Positions 1 to 9,223 of a stretch of DNA of 64,000 nucleotides are shown here, piece by piece; position 1 is the first letter of the stretch, and every line of letters starts with the position of its first letter. The position numbers and the translations under genes were made by a program. The notes below the pieces were generated by a model. It saw only the letters and a list, made by a program, of their open reading frames with translations. It made no database searches and was not told where the DNA came from. The DNA is from Leadbetterella sp964423865. Lineage in GTDB: Bacteria; Bacteroidota; Bacteroidia; Cytophagales; Spirosomataceae. The stretch lies in contig CAYRGN010000007.1 in NCBI GenBank assembly GCA_964423865.1, positions 1 to 64,000 of the forward strand, read 5' to 3'.

Positions 1-370
1 GTGCCGGTTTTCTGATAGCTGAATGCTCATGGCTATTTCATGTGTATAAATTTTTCATGTGTATAAAATTTTGCTTTCAGCAGTCAGCTTATACATTGGT
101 CGGTTGGTGTGCCGGTTTTCTGATAGCTGAATGCTCATGGCTATTTCATGTGTATAAATTTTTGCTTTCAGCCTTCAGCTTTCAGCAGTCAGCTTATACA
201 TTGGTCGGTTGGTGTGCCGAATTTCTGAAAGCTGATAGCTGAAAGCTCATGGCTATTTCATTGGAATAAAATTTGGCTTTGAGCCTTGAGCCATGAGCTT
301 TGAGCTGGTTGATGTGCTGTCTCACTCAAAGTGGTTCGCTCCCGGCTCAAAGCTCACTGCTCTTGGCTAT
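1..370. repeat. Cluster of heptamer-armed repeats, several partial copies
   Basis: This gene-free stretch consists of nearly identical blocks. Each has heptamer-like runs (GCTTTCA, GCCTTCA, GCAGTCA), a core containing TTGGTGTGCCGGTTTTCTGA, then the complementary run (TAGCTGA, ATGCTCA) and a boundary motif TTTCATGTGTATAAA. At least two copies are in tandem (about 1-60 and 105-240). They are followed by a variant with GAGCCTT/GAGCTTT heptamers (about 280-370). The block ends just before the stop codon of the lipoprotein gene at 379. Related elements lie at 12280, 13470, 15027, 25577 and 39616. A short ORF across the block is only a by-product of the repeat. Confidence 0.8.
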
Positions 371-378
371 TCATATCT

Positions 379-1308
379 TTAAAATGAGCGCAGCGTAAAA
401 GTCCACCAGGCGTCACCGCCGATATTCACGCCTACCTTAAGCAGGTCATACCCTTTCCCGTCTACGTTCTTTGTCATCTCCAGGATGTCATAAACGATAG
501 AATCACCTACGGGTCCGGAGGGTGTTTCCCCGCCGTTATGGGCTTTTTTTACACCAATATGTGCTCCTTTTCCGATCAATTGCAGCTGACCCAGCTTGCG
601 GGCCCCTGTTCCTTCGCTCACAGAAAACCGGAAAGACCCTGACTTCCACAGGGCCTGGTTGCCCGACAGGTTATTTTCCGGCTCACACCCAGACGTGCTG
701 TTGCCCAGGTATCCGTCTGCAAAATAATCGCCTTTATTGTCGTAAACAAATGTACCTTCGGAATTAAAATGAAAAACAAATTCATCATTGAACTCGCATG
801 ACCTCTCATTGACCGCATTGGCGTCGCTTGCCCACCAGCTGCCGTCGTCGGCTCCAGGCCCTACTTTAAACGCGCCGGCCTCGGGGTTGAGTTTCCACTT
901 TTTCTCGGTACATCCGGCAATAAATCCCAGGGCGCGGGTATCGCTACACGCATCGGGATCGTTCTGGCTCACATTCACCGCTTTGGTGACGGTGGTCATT
1001 CCGCCCTGGGCCACTACGTCCAGCTTTACATCATACGAACCGGCAAATATTAATCCTACCTCCACTTCATTGCCTGTGAACTTCTGACCGCTGTTCACGA
1101 TCGTCCAGTGCGCAATAGAAGGGCCGGACGTTTTGTTGACCAGCTTTACTTTCCCGGGAGCCACTTCCGTAGCTTCAAAATCAGCCTGTGGAAGGGCGTT
1201 TAAGGTCAGTTCATCTCCTTCTACGCTGCACGAAAGCAGGCTCAGCAGTACCGCGGCCAACCAGGGGGTCACGAATGCTTTAAACGTATTTTTATATTGG
1301 GTCTTCAT
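379..1308 (-). CDS. PKD-domain surface lipoprotein of the SusCD locus
   Basis: Predicted outer-membrane lipoprotein of about 309 residues. The N-terminus is a basic and hydrophobic signal ending LLSLLSC, giving lipobox Cys27 when counted from MKTQYKN. A PKD-like beta-sandwich follows at about residues 35-120 (ADFEATEV...SYDVKLDV...TKAVNVSQ). The C-terminal half (CSDTRALGF... to WWTFTLRSF) is rich in Trp, Gly and Asn and I do not recognise it; it could be a carbohydrate-binding domain. The gene is last in the susC-susD-lipoprotein unit, a usual place for surface glycan-binding lipoproteins. Start: ATG at 1308 gives a clean lipoprotein signal. An ATG at 1323 would overlap the susD stop by 4 nt and add five residues. 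The ligand is not predictable. Confidence 0.75.
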   Translation of the reverse strand: MKTQYKNTFKAFVTPWLAAVLLSLLSCSVEGDELTLNALPQADFEATEVAPGKVKLVNKTSGPSIAHWTIVNSGQKFTGNEVEVGLIFAGSYDVKLDVVAQGGMTTVTKAVNVSQNDPDACSDTRALGFIAGCTEKKWKLNPEAGAFKVGPGADDGSWWASDANAVNERSCEFNDEFVFHFNSEGTFVYDNKGDYFADGYLGNSTSGCEPENNLSGNQALWKSGSFRFSVSEGTGARKLGQLQLIGKGAHIGVKKAHNGGETPSGPVGDSIVYDILEMTKNVDGKGYDLLKVGVNIGGDAWWTFTLRSF

Positions 1309-1319
1309 TGTTTTTCTGC

Positions 1320-2837
1320 TCATTTGGTTCCACCATATTCTTTATTCTGCTCAAGACGGGTATTGTCGAGTTCCAGGAGTGGAATAGGCAATACCTCGTG
1401 TTTCCCGGCCACAAACCCTCTGTCGGAGAGAAGGCCGGCTGCGTCGCCCCAGCGTACAATATCAAACCAGCGCTGTCCTTCTCCGGCCAGCTCCAGGCGT
1501 CTCTCCTTTTTGACATTGTCAAAGGTGGCATCCACGGCAGGAAGTCCCACCCTGGCCCTTACGGCATTGAGCAGGGCCGCGGCGCGGGGGGTATTTCCTC
1601 CACCCCGTACCAGGGCTTCGGCTTCCATCAGGTACGTATCTGCCAGGCGTATCTCATAAATATTTTGCGGGAAGTTCAGTTCGAATGTACCTGCTCCCGT
1701 CCAGCGGTTCGCCTCCCGTCCGGCATATTTTTCCAAGAAATAGCCCGTATCCATATAGCCGGGGGAATAGGTAGCTTTTCCTTCCGCTTCCAATGCCTTC
1801 ATGTCCACTACCGTGTAAGGGTAGCGCGGGTCACCCTGTAGGGCGTTTACCAGGTTTTCAGTAAGAGGCAGGAAACCCCAGCCCGATACATAGTCGGGGC
1901 CGGAAGCGCCGGCGCTGTACCCTCTGGGTCCGATCATGATGTTTAGGATATTGCCTTCGGTACAGTTGATACAGCCCCAGTCTCCTACCGATGTATTGGT
2001 AAATGAAAGCTCCAGGACAGACTCACTGTTAAATTTATTATCCACTTTGAACAGGTCACCGTATTGGCTAAGGAGGCGGTAACCGTACCGGCTGGTCTGA
2101 CCCGGTTCCCCGTTTACTTCGGCCAGTTGCTGGGCCGCCTGGGTAAATTTCTCCTGTTGGAGATATACTTTCCCAAGGAGGGCTCTGGCTGTACCCTGGG
2201 AGGCCCTTCCCGCTTCAGATTCGGCGGCTATTCTTTCAGGAAGGTCAGCCGCCGCTTCTGTCAGGTCTTTCTCAATAAGGGCATACACATCTGCCGGAGC
2301 GGCCTGCTCGATCTGGTAGATCTCGTCGCCGGTCAGGGGCTGGTCAATTAAAGGAACATTTCTGAAATAGCGCACCAGGTCAAAATAGAAAAAGGCTCTC
2401 AGGAACTTCGCTTCAGCGGCAAAGCGGTTTTTTTCGGCATCGCCCATCGGAACTTCCGGGAGTTTCTGAAGCAGTACGTTGGCCCGCATGATGCCCATGT
2501 AATTCCTGTACCACAGGTCTGCCTGGGGGCCTACGGCCGGCGTGAGGCTGTAGTTTGACCAGGCCTGGAGATGAGGCAGGTCAGAAGAGCCGCCACCGCC
2601 CGCGTAGTGGTCATCAGAAGCCGCCGAGGTGGCCAGTATTTTGGTAGTGTAATTGGATGCCTGGTAACCCAGCACATCATAGATCGCCACCAGTCCGTTA
2701 TACGCTTCCTGACGGTTTTTGTAATAGTTGCTTTCCAGGTCTGTACCTCGCGGTTTCAGTTCCAGGAAACTGTCTTTGCACCCGGTCAATCCTGTAAAAA
2801 GGAGAAAGAGGGCAAAATGATTAAAATATCTTTTCAT
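1320..2837 (-). CDS. SusD/RagB-family nutrient-binding outer-membrane lipoprotein
   Basis: SusD-like lipoprotein (about 505 residues) that would cap the neighbouring SusC barrel and capture substrate at the cell surface. A lipoprotein signal (MKRYFNHFALFLLFTGLTGC) is followed by the typical SusD start KDSFLELKPRGT. A helical TPR-like region comes next (ANVLLQKLPEVP... EAKFLRAFFYFDLVRYF, a hallmark motif). The C-terminus has the RagB/SusD signature region (YLMEAEALVRGGG... ERRLELAGEGQRWFDIVRWG). An upstream in-frame start at 2864 would overlap susC and add nine residues without signal character, so ATG 2837 is preferred; it leaves 13 nt after the susC stop. The substrate (glycan, peptide or other) cannot be inferred, because no glycoside hydrolase lies in the same transcription unit. 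Confidence 0.93.
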   Translation of the reverse strand: MKRYFNHFALFLLFTGLTGCKDSFLELKPRGTDLESNYYKNRQEAYNGLVAIYDVLGYQASNYTTKILATSAASDDHYAGGGGSSDLPHLQAWSNYSLTPAVGPQADLWYRNYMGIMRANVLLQKLPEVPMGDAEKNRFAAEAKFLRAFFYFDLVRYFRNVPLIDQPLTGDEIYQIEQAAPADVYALIEKDLTEAAADLPERIAAESEAGRASQGTARALLGKVYLQQEKFTQAAQQLAEVNGEPGQTSRYGYRLLSQYGDLFKVDNKFNSESVLELSFTNTSVGDWGCINCTEGNILNIMIGPRGYSAGASGPDYVSGWGFLPLTENLVNALQGDPRYPYTVVDMKALEAEGKATYSPGYMDTGYFLEKYAGREANRWTGAGTFELNFPQNIYEIRLADTYLMEAEALVRGGGNTPRAAALLNAVRARVGLPAVDATFDNVKKERRLELAGEGQRWFDIVRWGDAAGLLSDRGFVAGKHEVLPIPLLELDNTRLEQNKEYGGTK

Positions 2838-2850
2838 TTGATATGACCGA

Positions 2851-5800
2851 TTAGAATGAAACATTTAAACCTAACATGAATGAGCGTGCCTGCGGATAAA
2901 CGCCGCGGTCAATACTCATTATTCCGCCGCCGATTTCAGGATCATAGCCGGAATAGCGGGTGAAGGTCAGCAGGTTTTCCGCCATAACGTATAAGCGGGT
3001 CTTCTGAATACCCATCTTCTGTGTCAGCGAAACGGGCAGGGTATAACCCAGCTGTACGGTTTTAAAGCGCAGGTAACTTCCGTCTTCCAGGTAAAATTCC
3101 GAGGGGTTGGTGAAGTTCCGGTTCGGATCGTTGTCGCTTAAGCGGGGATAGGTATCGGAAGAGCCTTCGCCCGTCCATCTTCCCAGCGCCTTCCGGGAAT
3201 AATTGGCGTTGTTGATGTCCAGGCGTCTTAATCCCTGGAAGATCTTGTTGCCTGCTACGCCTTGCCCGAAAAGGGTGGCATCAAAATTCTTATACGTTGC
3301 TGAAACGGTAAAGCCGAAAGTCCAGTTGGGGGTAGGGTCACCGATAAAAGTACGGTCAGACGCGTCAATGCTGCCGTTCCCGTCGAGGTCGGCCCACTTA
3401 AAGTCGCCCGGCTGCGCATTCGGCTGAATGAGGGCCCCTTCACTGTTGGTATAGGCTTCTATTTCCGCCTGATTCTGGAAAATACCCAGGGTCTTAAACC
3501 CGTAAAATGAGTTGTAAGCCTGGCCGGTCATGGTTCTTGTAATGCTGTAGGAAGAAGCCTGGAAACCGGCGCCGTCCAGGAAGTTCACTCCCGCGCCGAT
3601 GTTAGTCACCTCATTTTTCAGGTAGGAGACATTTCCGTTTACCGAAAAGTCTACCTCGCCCAGGCGGTGGCTGTATCCCAGTTCCAGCTCTACGCCGGTG
3701 TTGCGCATGTCGGCCACATTGGCCGCCGGATTGCCGATAGCTCCCACATAGGCCGGAATCCGTGGATATTGAAGGATTCCCGTAGTTACCTTATTGAACC
3801 AGTCAAAGGTCAGGCTGATTTTATGCAGGAGGTTCATTTCAAGCCCTATGTTGGTCTGGCTGGTTTGTTCCCATTTCAGGTCGGGGTTAGAGGGGGCATT
3901 CGGACTGTAGCCTACGGTGTACATATCGGTGTAACCTATGGTATAGTTACGCCCGCCGCCAATGGTAGACAAATAAGCAAAATCATTGATATTGTCATTT
4001 CCTACCACGCCGTATCCGCCGCGCAGCTTCAGCATCTTGATATAATCATGCCCTTGCAGGAAGGCTTCACGACTCATCAGCCAGCCCACGGAAAAGGAGG
4101 GGAATACCCCGTATTTGTTATTGGAGCCGAAGCGAGAGGAGCCGTCTCTCCGAACCAGGGCTTCCAGCATATATTTCTCCTGGTAATTGTAATTTACCCG
4201 GGCAAACAGGGAAGAAACGGTATGGCCGGCGTTTTCATAACCCGATGAGTTTCGCTGATCGGTAGGAATGTTATAATTCAGTGACGCGTCATCAAAATTG
4301 TCTACCGGCAAACCGAAGTAGGTGACAGATATGCCCCTGGCGCGGTTGTCGTAGTAGGCTCCCTGGCCTAACAGAAACGTCAGGCTGTGATCACTAAACT
4401 CTTTGGTATAAAGAAGGGTGTTTTCGAGGTTCCAGTCAAAGCCGCGGTTGGTACCCCGGCTGAAATTGTTCTGTGAACGGACATTCACGGCATTCAGGTA
4501 CGATACGGGAGTAAAACTCTCCTGGCCCCAGAAAGACAGCTTAGCCCCCAGGGTGGAGCGGATTTTCAGGCCTTTCACGGGACTGATCTCTCCGTACACA
4601 TTTCCTACGATATTATCTGACCAACCGTAGTTTCCTAAGCGGGTCTGGATGTAGGCCATGGGGTTGGTCATTTCCTGGGTTACATACTGCGATATTCCGT
4701 AGGGGTAGCCGTTCGCATCTCTCACTACCGGGTTAGCGCTGTAAGGCCGGTTCGGAGAGTTGATCACCGCCGGGTCTGTTTCAATCAGAGGAGTGATGGG
4801 GTCGAGGTTAATGGCCGACGAAAGCGGGCCTCCGAATTCGCTGTTGGTATTGCCCAGTCCCTGACTCTTTTCGTGAGAATATCCCAGGTTCTGACCCAGC
4901 TTCAGCCAGGAGGCAATCTTATGTTCAGAATTCAGACGAATGTTGGTTCGTTTGTAATTGGAGATCTCCGATGTGATCACCCCTTCCTGAGACAGGTGCC
5001 CGAAAGAGCTGTAGAACGTAGAGGTACTGTTTCCGCCGCTGAGGCTGAATTCATGGTTTTGGCGGAAGGCGCTCCGGTTAAATACTTCTTCCTGCCAGTC
5101 GGTGCCTCCTCCCATCGCTGAGGGATCACTGAAAGGCAAAGCGTTGCCGGCCGCAAGGGCCGCTTCGTTTCTCAGAGTGGCATATTCGCGGGCATTCAGG
5201 AGGCTTAATTTCCTGGCCGGAGCAGATATACCCGCAAAGGTATTGTAGTTTACACGAAGGCCCCCGGAAGCACCTTTCTTGGTGGTGACGAGGATTACTC
5301 CGGCCGCCGCCCGGGCGCCATAAATGGCCTGGGAAGAGGCATCTTTAAGTACTTCAATAGATTCAATGTCTGACTGGTTCAGGTAGCTGATGCCGCCTGC
5401 GTCTACCACCACGCCGTCTACCACCCATAAGGGATTATTATTGCCGAAAGTAGTGAATCCGCGTACACGAATGGTAGCGGCAGAACCCGGCTGGCCGGAG
5501 TTGGTGGCAATGGTCAGGCCCGAGGTTCTTCCCTGAAGCGACTGCTCCAGCCGGGTCACCGGCATGGTCTCCAGGTCAGAAGCCTTCACACTCGTGATGG
5601 CGCCGGTTACTACCGTTCTCTTTTGTGTATTATAGCCTACTACTACCAGCTGATCCAGCTCGGTCATGTCGTCTTCCAGCGACACATCGTATACTCCTCC
5701 CGAACGAACCACTATTTCTTTAGGAACCATTCCTACCTGCCTGAAGAGCAAAGTGGCCGGTGTACCCTGGATATCCAGGCTGTATTCACCCGCCTCGTTG

Positions 5801-5970
5801 GAGAGCGTAGCGGTATTGCGGCCCTGCACGGAAATGGTCACCCCGGGCAGGGGGCCTCCGTCTGAAGCAGAGGTGATACGCCCTTTCACCTGCAAGGTCT
5901 GTGCGGCGGCGTGCAGAGAGGCACCCCAAACACAGAGAAATACAAATGCATGTAAAATTCTGTTTCTCAT
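2851..5970 (-). CDS. SusC/RagA-family TonB-dependent outer-membrane transporter
   Basis: TonB-linked outer-membrane channel (1039 residues) that imports the ligand captured by SusD, using energy from TonB-ExbBD. The signal peptide covers about residues 1-23 (ends HAAAQ). A CarboxypepD_reg-like domain covers about 26-110 (VKGRITSASDGGPLPGVTISV). The TonB-box/plug region begins with LDQLVVVGYNTQKRTVVTGA, a SusC signature, and contains the plug motif VDGVVVDAGGISYLNQSDIESIEVLKDA. A long beta-barrel follows to the C-terminal aromatic residue (LGLNVSF). The gene is first in the susC-susD-lipoprotein operon. A TAnnTTTG element about 32 bp upstream of the ATG is the likely promoter. The membrane-bound regulator at 6206-9124 ends 235 bp upstream and may control it. 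Confidence 0.95.
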   Translation of the reverse strand: MRNRILHAFVFLCVWGASLHAAAQTLQVKGRITSASDGGPLPGVTISVQGRNTATLSNEAGEYSLDIQGTPATLLFRQVGMVPKEIVVRSGGVYDVSLEDDMTELDQLVVVGYNTQKRTVVTGAITSVKASDLETMPVTRLEQSLQGRTSGLTIATNSGQPGSAATIRVRGFTTFGNNNPLWVVDGVVVDAGGISYLNQSDIESIEVLKDASSQAIYGARAAAGVILVTTKKGASGGLRVNYNTFAGISAPARKLSLLNAREYATLRNEAALAAGNALPFSDPSAMGGGTDWQEEVFNRSAFRQNHEFSLSGGNSTSTFYSSFGHLSQEGVITSEISNYKRTNIRLNSEHKIASWLKLGQNLGYSHEKSQGLGNTNSEFGGPLSSAINLDPITPLIETDPAVINSPNRPYSANPVVRDANGYPYGISQYVTQEMTNPMAYIQTRLGNYGWSDNIVGNVYGEISPVKGLKIRSTLGAKLSFWGQESFTPVSYLNAVNVRSQNNFSRGTNRGFDWNLENTLLYTKEFSDHSLTFLLGQGAYYDNRARGISVTYFGLPVDNFDDASLNYNIPTDQRNSSGYENAGHTVSSLFARVNYNYQEKYMLEALVRRDGSSRFGSNNKYGVFPSFSVGWLMSREAFLQGHDYIKMLKLRGGYGVVGNDNINDFAYLSTIGGGRNYTIGYTDMYTVGYSPNAPSNPDLKWEQTSQTNIGLEMNLLHKISLTFDWFNKVTTGILQYPRIPAYVGAIGNPAANVADMRNTGVELELGYSHRLGEVDFSVNGNVSYLKNEVTNIGAGVNFLDGAGFQASSYSITRTMTGQAYNSFYGFKTLGIFQNQAEIEAYTNSEGALIQPNAQPGDFKWADLDGNGSIDASDRTFIGDPTPNWTFGFTVSATYKNFDATLFGQGVAGNKIFQGLRRLDINNANYSRKALGRWTGEGSSDTYPRLSDNDPNRNFTNPSEFYLEDGSYLRFKTVQLGYTLPVSLTQKMGIQKTRLYVMAENLLTFTRYSGYDPEIGGGIMSIDRGVYPQARSFMLGLNVSF

Positions 5971-6001
5971 ACTGGTTGAATTAATTAGATGATTGAGGAG
6001 C

Positions 6002-6009
6002 CAAAAGTA
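6002..6009 (-). promoter_or_regulatory. Bacteroidetes-type -7 element (TACTTTTG) of the susC operon
   Basis: The minus strand reads TACTTTTG, an exact match to the Bacteroidetes primary-sigma -7 consensus TAnnTTTG, leaving a leader of roughly 25-30 nt before the susC ATG at 5970. I see no clear -33 TTTG at the usual 19-21 bp spacing. The rest of the 5971-6205 gap is AT-rich with no other recognisable element. Confidence 0.5.
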
Positions 6010-6205
6010 GAAGAGGCAGCGGTAAGATCCATTTTTTGATGATCTACATTTACCACTACAAAAAATTTAAAAACGTGTTTTTTAAGCCGGAATTGGCACT
6101 ACAATACCTCTACAGGATTTTTTTAAATTCCTGGGGAACAAGGGATTGCTTCGTCGCAAAAAAAATTGAATTATTGTCCTGTTTTTTTGGATCAGTAACC
6201 GGGCT

Positions 6206-9124
6206 TTAAAGGCCCTCCTGACGCCCGGGTTTTTCCTTTTCCGGGAGATTAAGCGTATAGCGCGAAAGGTAATCGTGGAGATTCACCTCTGATTCCAGAC
6301 GAAGTTTTTTACGCAGGCGGTAACGGCTTATCTCCACCGCTTTTACAGATACATGCATGATCTGGGCAATTTCTTTGGAAAGCAGGTTCATCTTCAGGAG
6401 CGCGCATAGCCGGAGTTCATGGGCCGTGAGATCGGGGTGTTCTTCTTTCAGCAGCAGGAAAAAACCTTCGTGCGCATTATTGAAGTTCCGGTTAAACTGC
6501 TCCCAGTCTTCGTTGGTTCTTTCCGCGTCTTTGATCAGCCGAAGGAGTTGTCTGAAGTTGAATTTTACCGAATTCTGTTCCTGTTTCTTGAGAATATCCA
6601 CCACATTTTCCTTGATTTTTGACAGGATCTCTCCCCGCTGTACCAGGTGCATGGTCATATTGGCCAGCTCTTTGTCTTTGAAATTTACGTCGGCTTCCAG
6701 TCGTTCGTTCGTGAGCTGCATCACTTCCTTTTCTTTCTTCTGTAGTTCCAGCTGCTGAAGATGAAGCTCCCGGTCATGTTTGCGCTTCAGTTTTCGGTTT
6801 TGCAATGTCAGCAGATAATACAACAGGAGCAGAAACAGGATAAAATAAACGAAATAGCTGAAGGTGGTAGCAAACCAGGGCGGATGAACGGTGAAAGCAT
6901 AGGTGACCACTTCCGATTCGTTTCCTATGCCGTTCCTGGATTTCACCTTAAAGATATAGTTGCCAGCGGGTAGATTGGTATATTCTTTTTCGCTTCGGTT
7001 ATTCCAGGCTGACCATGTTTTATCCGAACCTTCCAGCATATAGCTGAATAGAATATTGTCCTGCTGGTCATAGAGCGGCGCCGTAAATGTAAACTGGAAA
7101 GAATTGAAGGTGTATTTTACGGTGGCTTTTTCCGTTGCTGTACGCGGATATCCTCCATACAATACCTTTTCCTGTCTTTGGTGATCTATGGCACGGACGC
7201 TTCGGAGAAGTACGTTCGGTTTGCGGTTTTTCTCCTGGTAGAACCGGTAGTTCAACACAATAACCCCTTTTTCCGCTCCGAAAAAGATATTTTCGTCGTT
7301 ATAAATGTAAACCGACTCAAAACCGCCCAGCACCTTGGCGTTCAGCTCCGGGAAATAGATGACCCGGTCTCCGGAACGGCTAAAGTCAAGTACCCCGGGT
7401 TTTTTATGGGTAATGAACCATACATTGCCGTCAGGCCCTTCCGTCATGTATTGAATGGCCTGTCCTTTCAGGGAATCATACAGCGGAGCCGGCCGGAAGC
7501 TGTCGGTTTTACTGTCGTATTCAAATACCCCTTCCGGATGCGTTACCAGCAAGGTATTCCGGATATAGAACAGGTAATTGTGAAGTACGGAAGGCAGGCC
7601 TTTCCCGGTAGAATAATCTGTTGTGCGGGTAACTGTCTTGAGGTCGTCGGAGAGGAAAAAACGAAATATTCCCCGGTTGGGGTGAGAGGCCCACACGGAG
7701 CGGGACGGTTCATCGTAGTGGATAAAGCGCAGAGACTCCGATGAATGGGTGATCTGCCCCTCATTGGTGAAATGGTCGTCGGAAAAAGAGAGCAGGTTTA
7801 AGCCGTTATAGGTGCCTGCAATAAGGTTTTTTACCGGAAGCACCCGAGAGGTGCCCCGGAACTGCCAGGTGCCGATTCCTTTGTAAATGGAAATAAGCGA
7901 GTGGGGGGTCACCTCAAACCCACCGTCTTCATGGCCCATGAGCAGGCGGCCATTGACTTCCCCCAGTCCCCACACCTGACCTTCGCTTCCCGCCACTTTC
8001 CGGAAGTGTGAATCGGGTTGACGGATCTTTCCGTTTCCTTCTGTGATCACCGGAGTGGTATAAAGCCCGCTGGAGGTGCCGATGTAAAGATTTTGTTTGA
8101 AAATGCGGACTCCGTAACTGCTGACCGGGTTTTCCTTGTCGGGGTAGATATAGTGTATGCCGCTGTTCAGCGAAATGTAATCTATTCCATAGTCCAGCGC
8201 CAGCCAGAGGTTATTGTCGCGGTCATTAAATATATCCCGGATGTAGTTATTCTGGAGGCCGTCTTCATAGGTGAACTTTTGCAGGAGCTGTCCCCCGCGA
8301 TTGATAATGAAGAGTCCGGAAGAAGTAGTGCCGATGGCGATACGGCCTTTTCCCAGGTCTTTGGTATAGTACACCCGGTGAAGACGAAGTTCGGCGTCGA
8401 TCTCCGTTTTGAAAGGAACAAGGCGGTGGTCTATCAGGTGAAAAAGACCGGCTTTCAGTGTGCTGACCAGGAGGGTGTCTTTATGGTAAGGAAAAACCGA
8501 GGAGACGGTATGTTCTTCCAGGAGGGGATGATGGGCCAGGGGTTTCCATACCTGGTTTTCATACACAAAAAGTCCTTCCGATCCGTTCTGAGCGTAGACC
8601 TTGTCGCCCGCTTTTCCGAGGAAATGCCAGGTAGCCGGGGTTTTATCGACCCGTATGCGACCGTCGAAATAATGGAGAATGCGGGTGGTGGTTCTGAAAA
8701 ATACGTTTCCGTCCAGTATTTCAATATTCCAGACATCCGATAAAGACCGTTCCGATTCGGGAAGAAGGGTAATGAGGGAATGATAGGTGAGGGTACCCAG
8801 TTCATCCGGTACAAAATAGCCGATCTCGTCTTGCCCGCCCACATACACGGTGCCGTCAGGAGCAATGGCGACCGAACGCACCACGGTGGCGTTAGGAAGC
8901 GGATACAGTTGCCAGTAGCGGCCGTCAAATGTGAGCAGGCCCTCGTTATTGCCAAAGTAGAGTATCCCGTCTTTGTCTTGGGCGATGCTCCAGTTTTGCC
9001 GCCCGCCCTGGTAGGTGGTATTGTTGTAATTGATGATATGAGGCAGGCCGAGAGAGTGCTGGGCAAGCAGCTCCCTGATTCCGGAGAAAAAGAAAAGTAC
9101 GGCTATGAACAGATGTTTTATCAT
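6206..9124 (-). CDS. Membrane one-component regulator: beta-propeller/Y_Y_Y sensor with LuxR-type HTH
   Basis: Protein of 972 residues that would sense a periplasmic signal and act directly on DNA. A signal-like N-terminus (residues 1-22) precedes a long periplasmic region of two-component-regulator propeller repeats (for example WSIAQDKDGILYFGNNEGLLTFDG, NNYIRDIFNDRDNNLWLALDYGIDYI). A Y_Y_Y domain follows (about 670-745; FSYMLEGSDKTWSAWNNRSEKEYTNL), then one membrane segment (about 752-775; YFVYFILFLLLLYYLL), a coiled coil (about 780-860), and a C-terminal LuxR-like HTH (about 895-940; LTAHELRLCALL...SKEIAQIMHVSVKAVEISRYRLRKKL). No histidine kinase or receiver domain is present, so it is not a hybrid two-component system. 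It lies upstream of and parallel to susCD, whose expression it probably controls. A perfect 10-bp-arm palindrome sits at 9151-9176 just upstream of its start. Confidence 0.88.
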   Translation of the reverse strand: MIKHLFIAVLFFFSGIRELLAQHSLGLPHIINYNNTTYQGGRQNWSIAQDKDGILYFGNNEGLLTFDGRYWQLYPLPNATVVRSVAIAPDGTVYVGGQDEIGYFVPDELGTLTYHSLITLLPESERSLSDVWNIEILDGNVFFRTTTRILHYFDGRIRVDKTPATWHFLGKAGDKVYAQNGSEGLFVYENQVWKPLAHHPLLEEHTVSSVFPYHKDTLLVSTLKAGLFHLIDHRLVPFKTEIDAELRLHRVYYTKDLGKGRIAIGTTSSGLFIINRGGQLLQKFTYEDGLQNNYIRDIFNDRDNNLWLALDYGIDYISLNSGIHYIYPDKENPVSSYGVRIFKQNLYIGTSSGLYTTPVITEGNGKIRQPDSHFRKVAGSEGQVWGLGEVNGRLLMGHEDGGFEVTPHSLISIYKGIGTWQFRGTSRVLPVKNLIAGTYNGLNLLSFSDDHFTNEGQITHSSESLRFIHYDEPSRSVWASHPNRGIFRFFLSDDLKTVTRTTDYSTGKGLPSVLHNYLFYIRNTLLVTHPEGVFEYDSKTDSFRPAPLYDSLKGQAIQYMTEGPDGNVWFITHKKPGVLDFSRSGDRVIYFPELNAKVLGGFESVYIYNDENIFFGAEKGVIVLNYRFYQEKNRKPNVLLRSVRAIDHQRQEKVLYGGYPRTATEKATVKYTFNSFQFTFTAPLYDQQDNILFSYMLEGSDKTWSAWNNRSEKEYTNLPAGNYIFKVKSRNGIGNESEVVTYAFTVHPPWFATTFSYFVYFILFLLLLYYLLTLQNRKLKRKHDRELHLQQLELQKKEKEVMQLTNERLEADVNFKDKELANMTMHLVQRGEILSKIKENVVDILKKQEQNSVKFNFRQLLRLIKDAERTNEDWEQFNRNFNNAHEGFFLLLKEEHPDLTAHELRLCALLKMNLLSKEIAQIMHVSVKAVEISRYRLRKKLRLESEVNLHDYLSRYTLNLPEKEKPGRQEGL

Positions 9125-9150
9125 AAAGCGGTGGCTGCCGATGATGAATC

Positions 9151-9176
9151 CCCGGTAAAGATAAAACTTTACCGGG
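9151..9176. promoter_or_regulatory. Perfect inverted repeat between the RND gene and the regulator gene
   Basis: CCCGGTAAAG, a 6-nt loop (ATAAAA), then CTTTACCGGG: perfect 10-bp arms. No T-run follows on either strand, so it does not look like an ordinary intrinsic terminator. It lies 27-52 bp upstream of the regulator ATG (9124) and downstream of the RND stop (9224). It could be an operator for the regulator gene or an mRNA 3'-end stabilising hairpin of the efflux operon. Confidence 0.4.
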
Positions 9177-9223
9177 AAAAACGTGGTGTCCTTTGTGCCA
9201 CAAACAACGAAATCCTATCAGAC

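Noticed and set aside
42..242. Short ORF with an internal repeat near the left edge
   Set aside because: The apparent protein repeat is only the translation of two copies of the DNA repeat element.
6206..9124. Hybrid two-component system sensor
   Set aside because: The propeller and Y_Y_Y domains are shared with hybrid kinases, but no HisKA, HATPase or receiver domain is present; the protein goes from the membrane segment through a coiled coil to a LuxR-type HTH.
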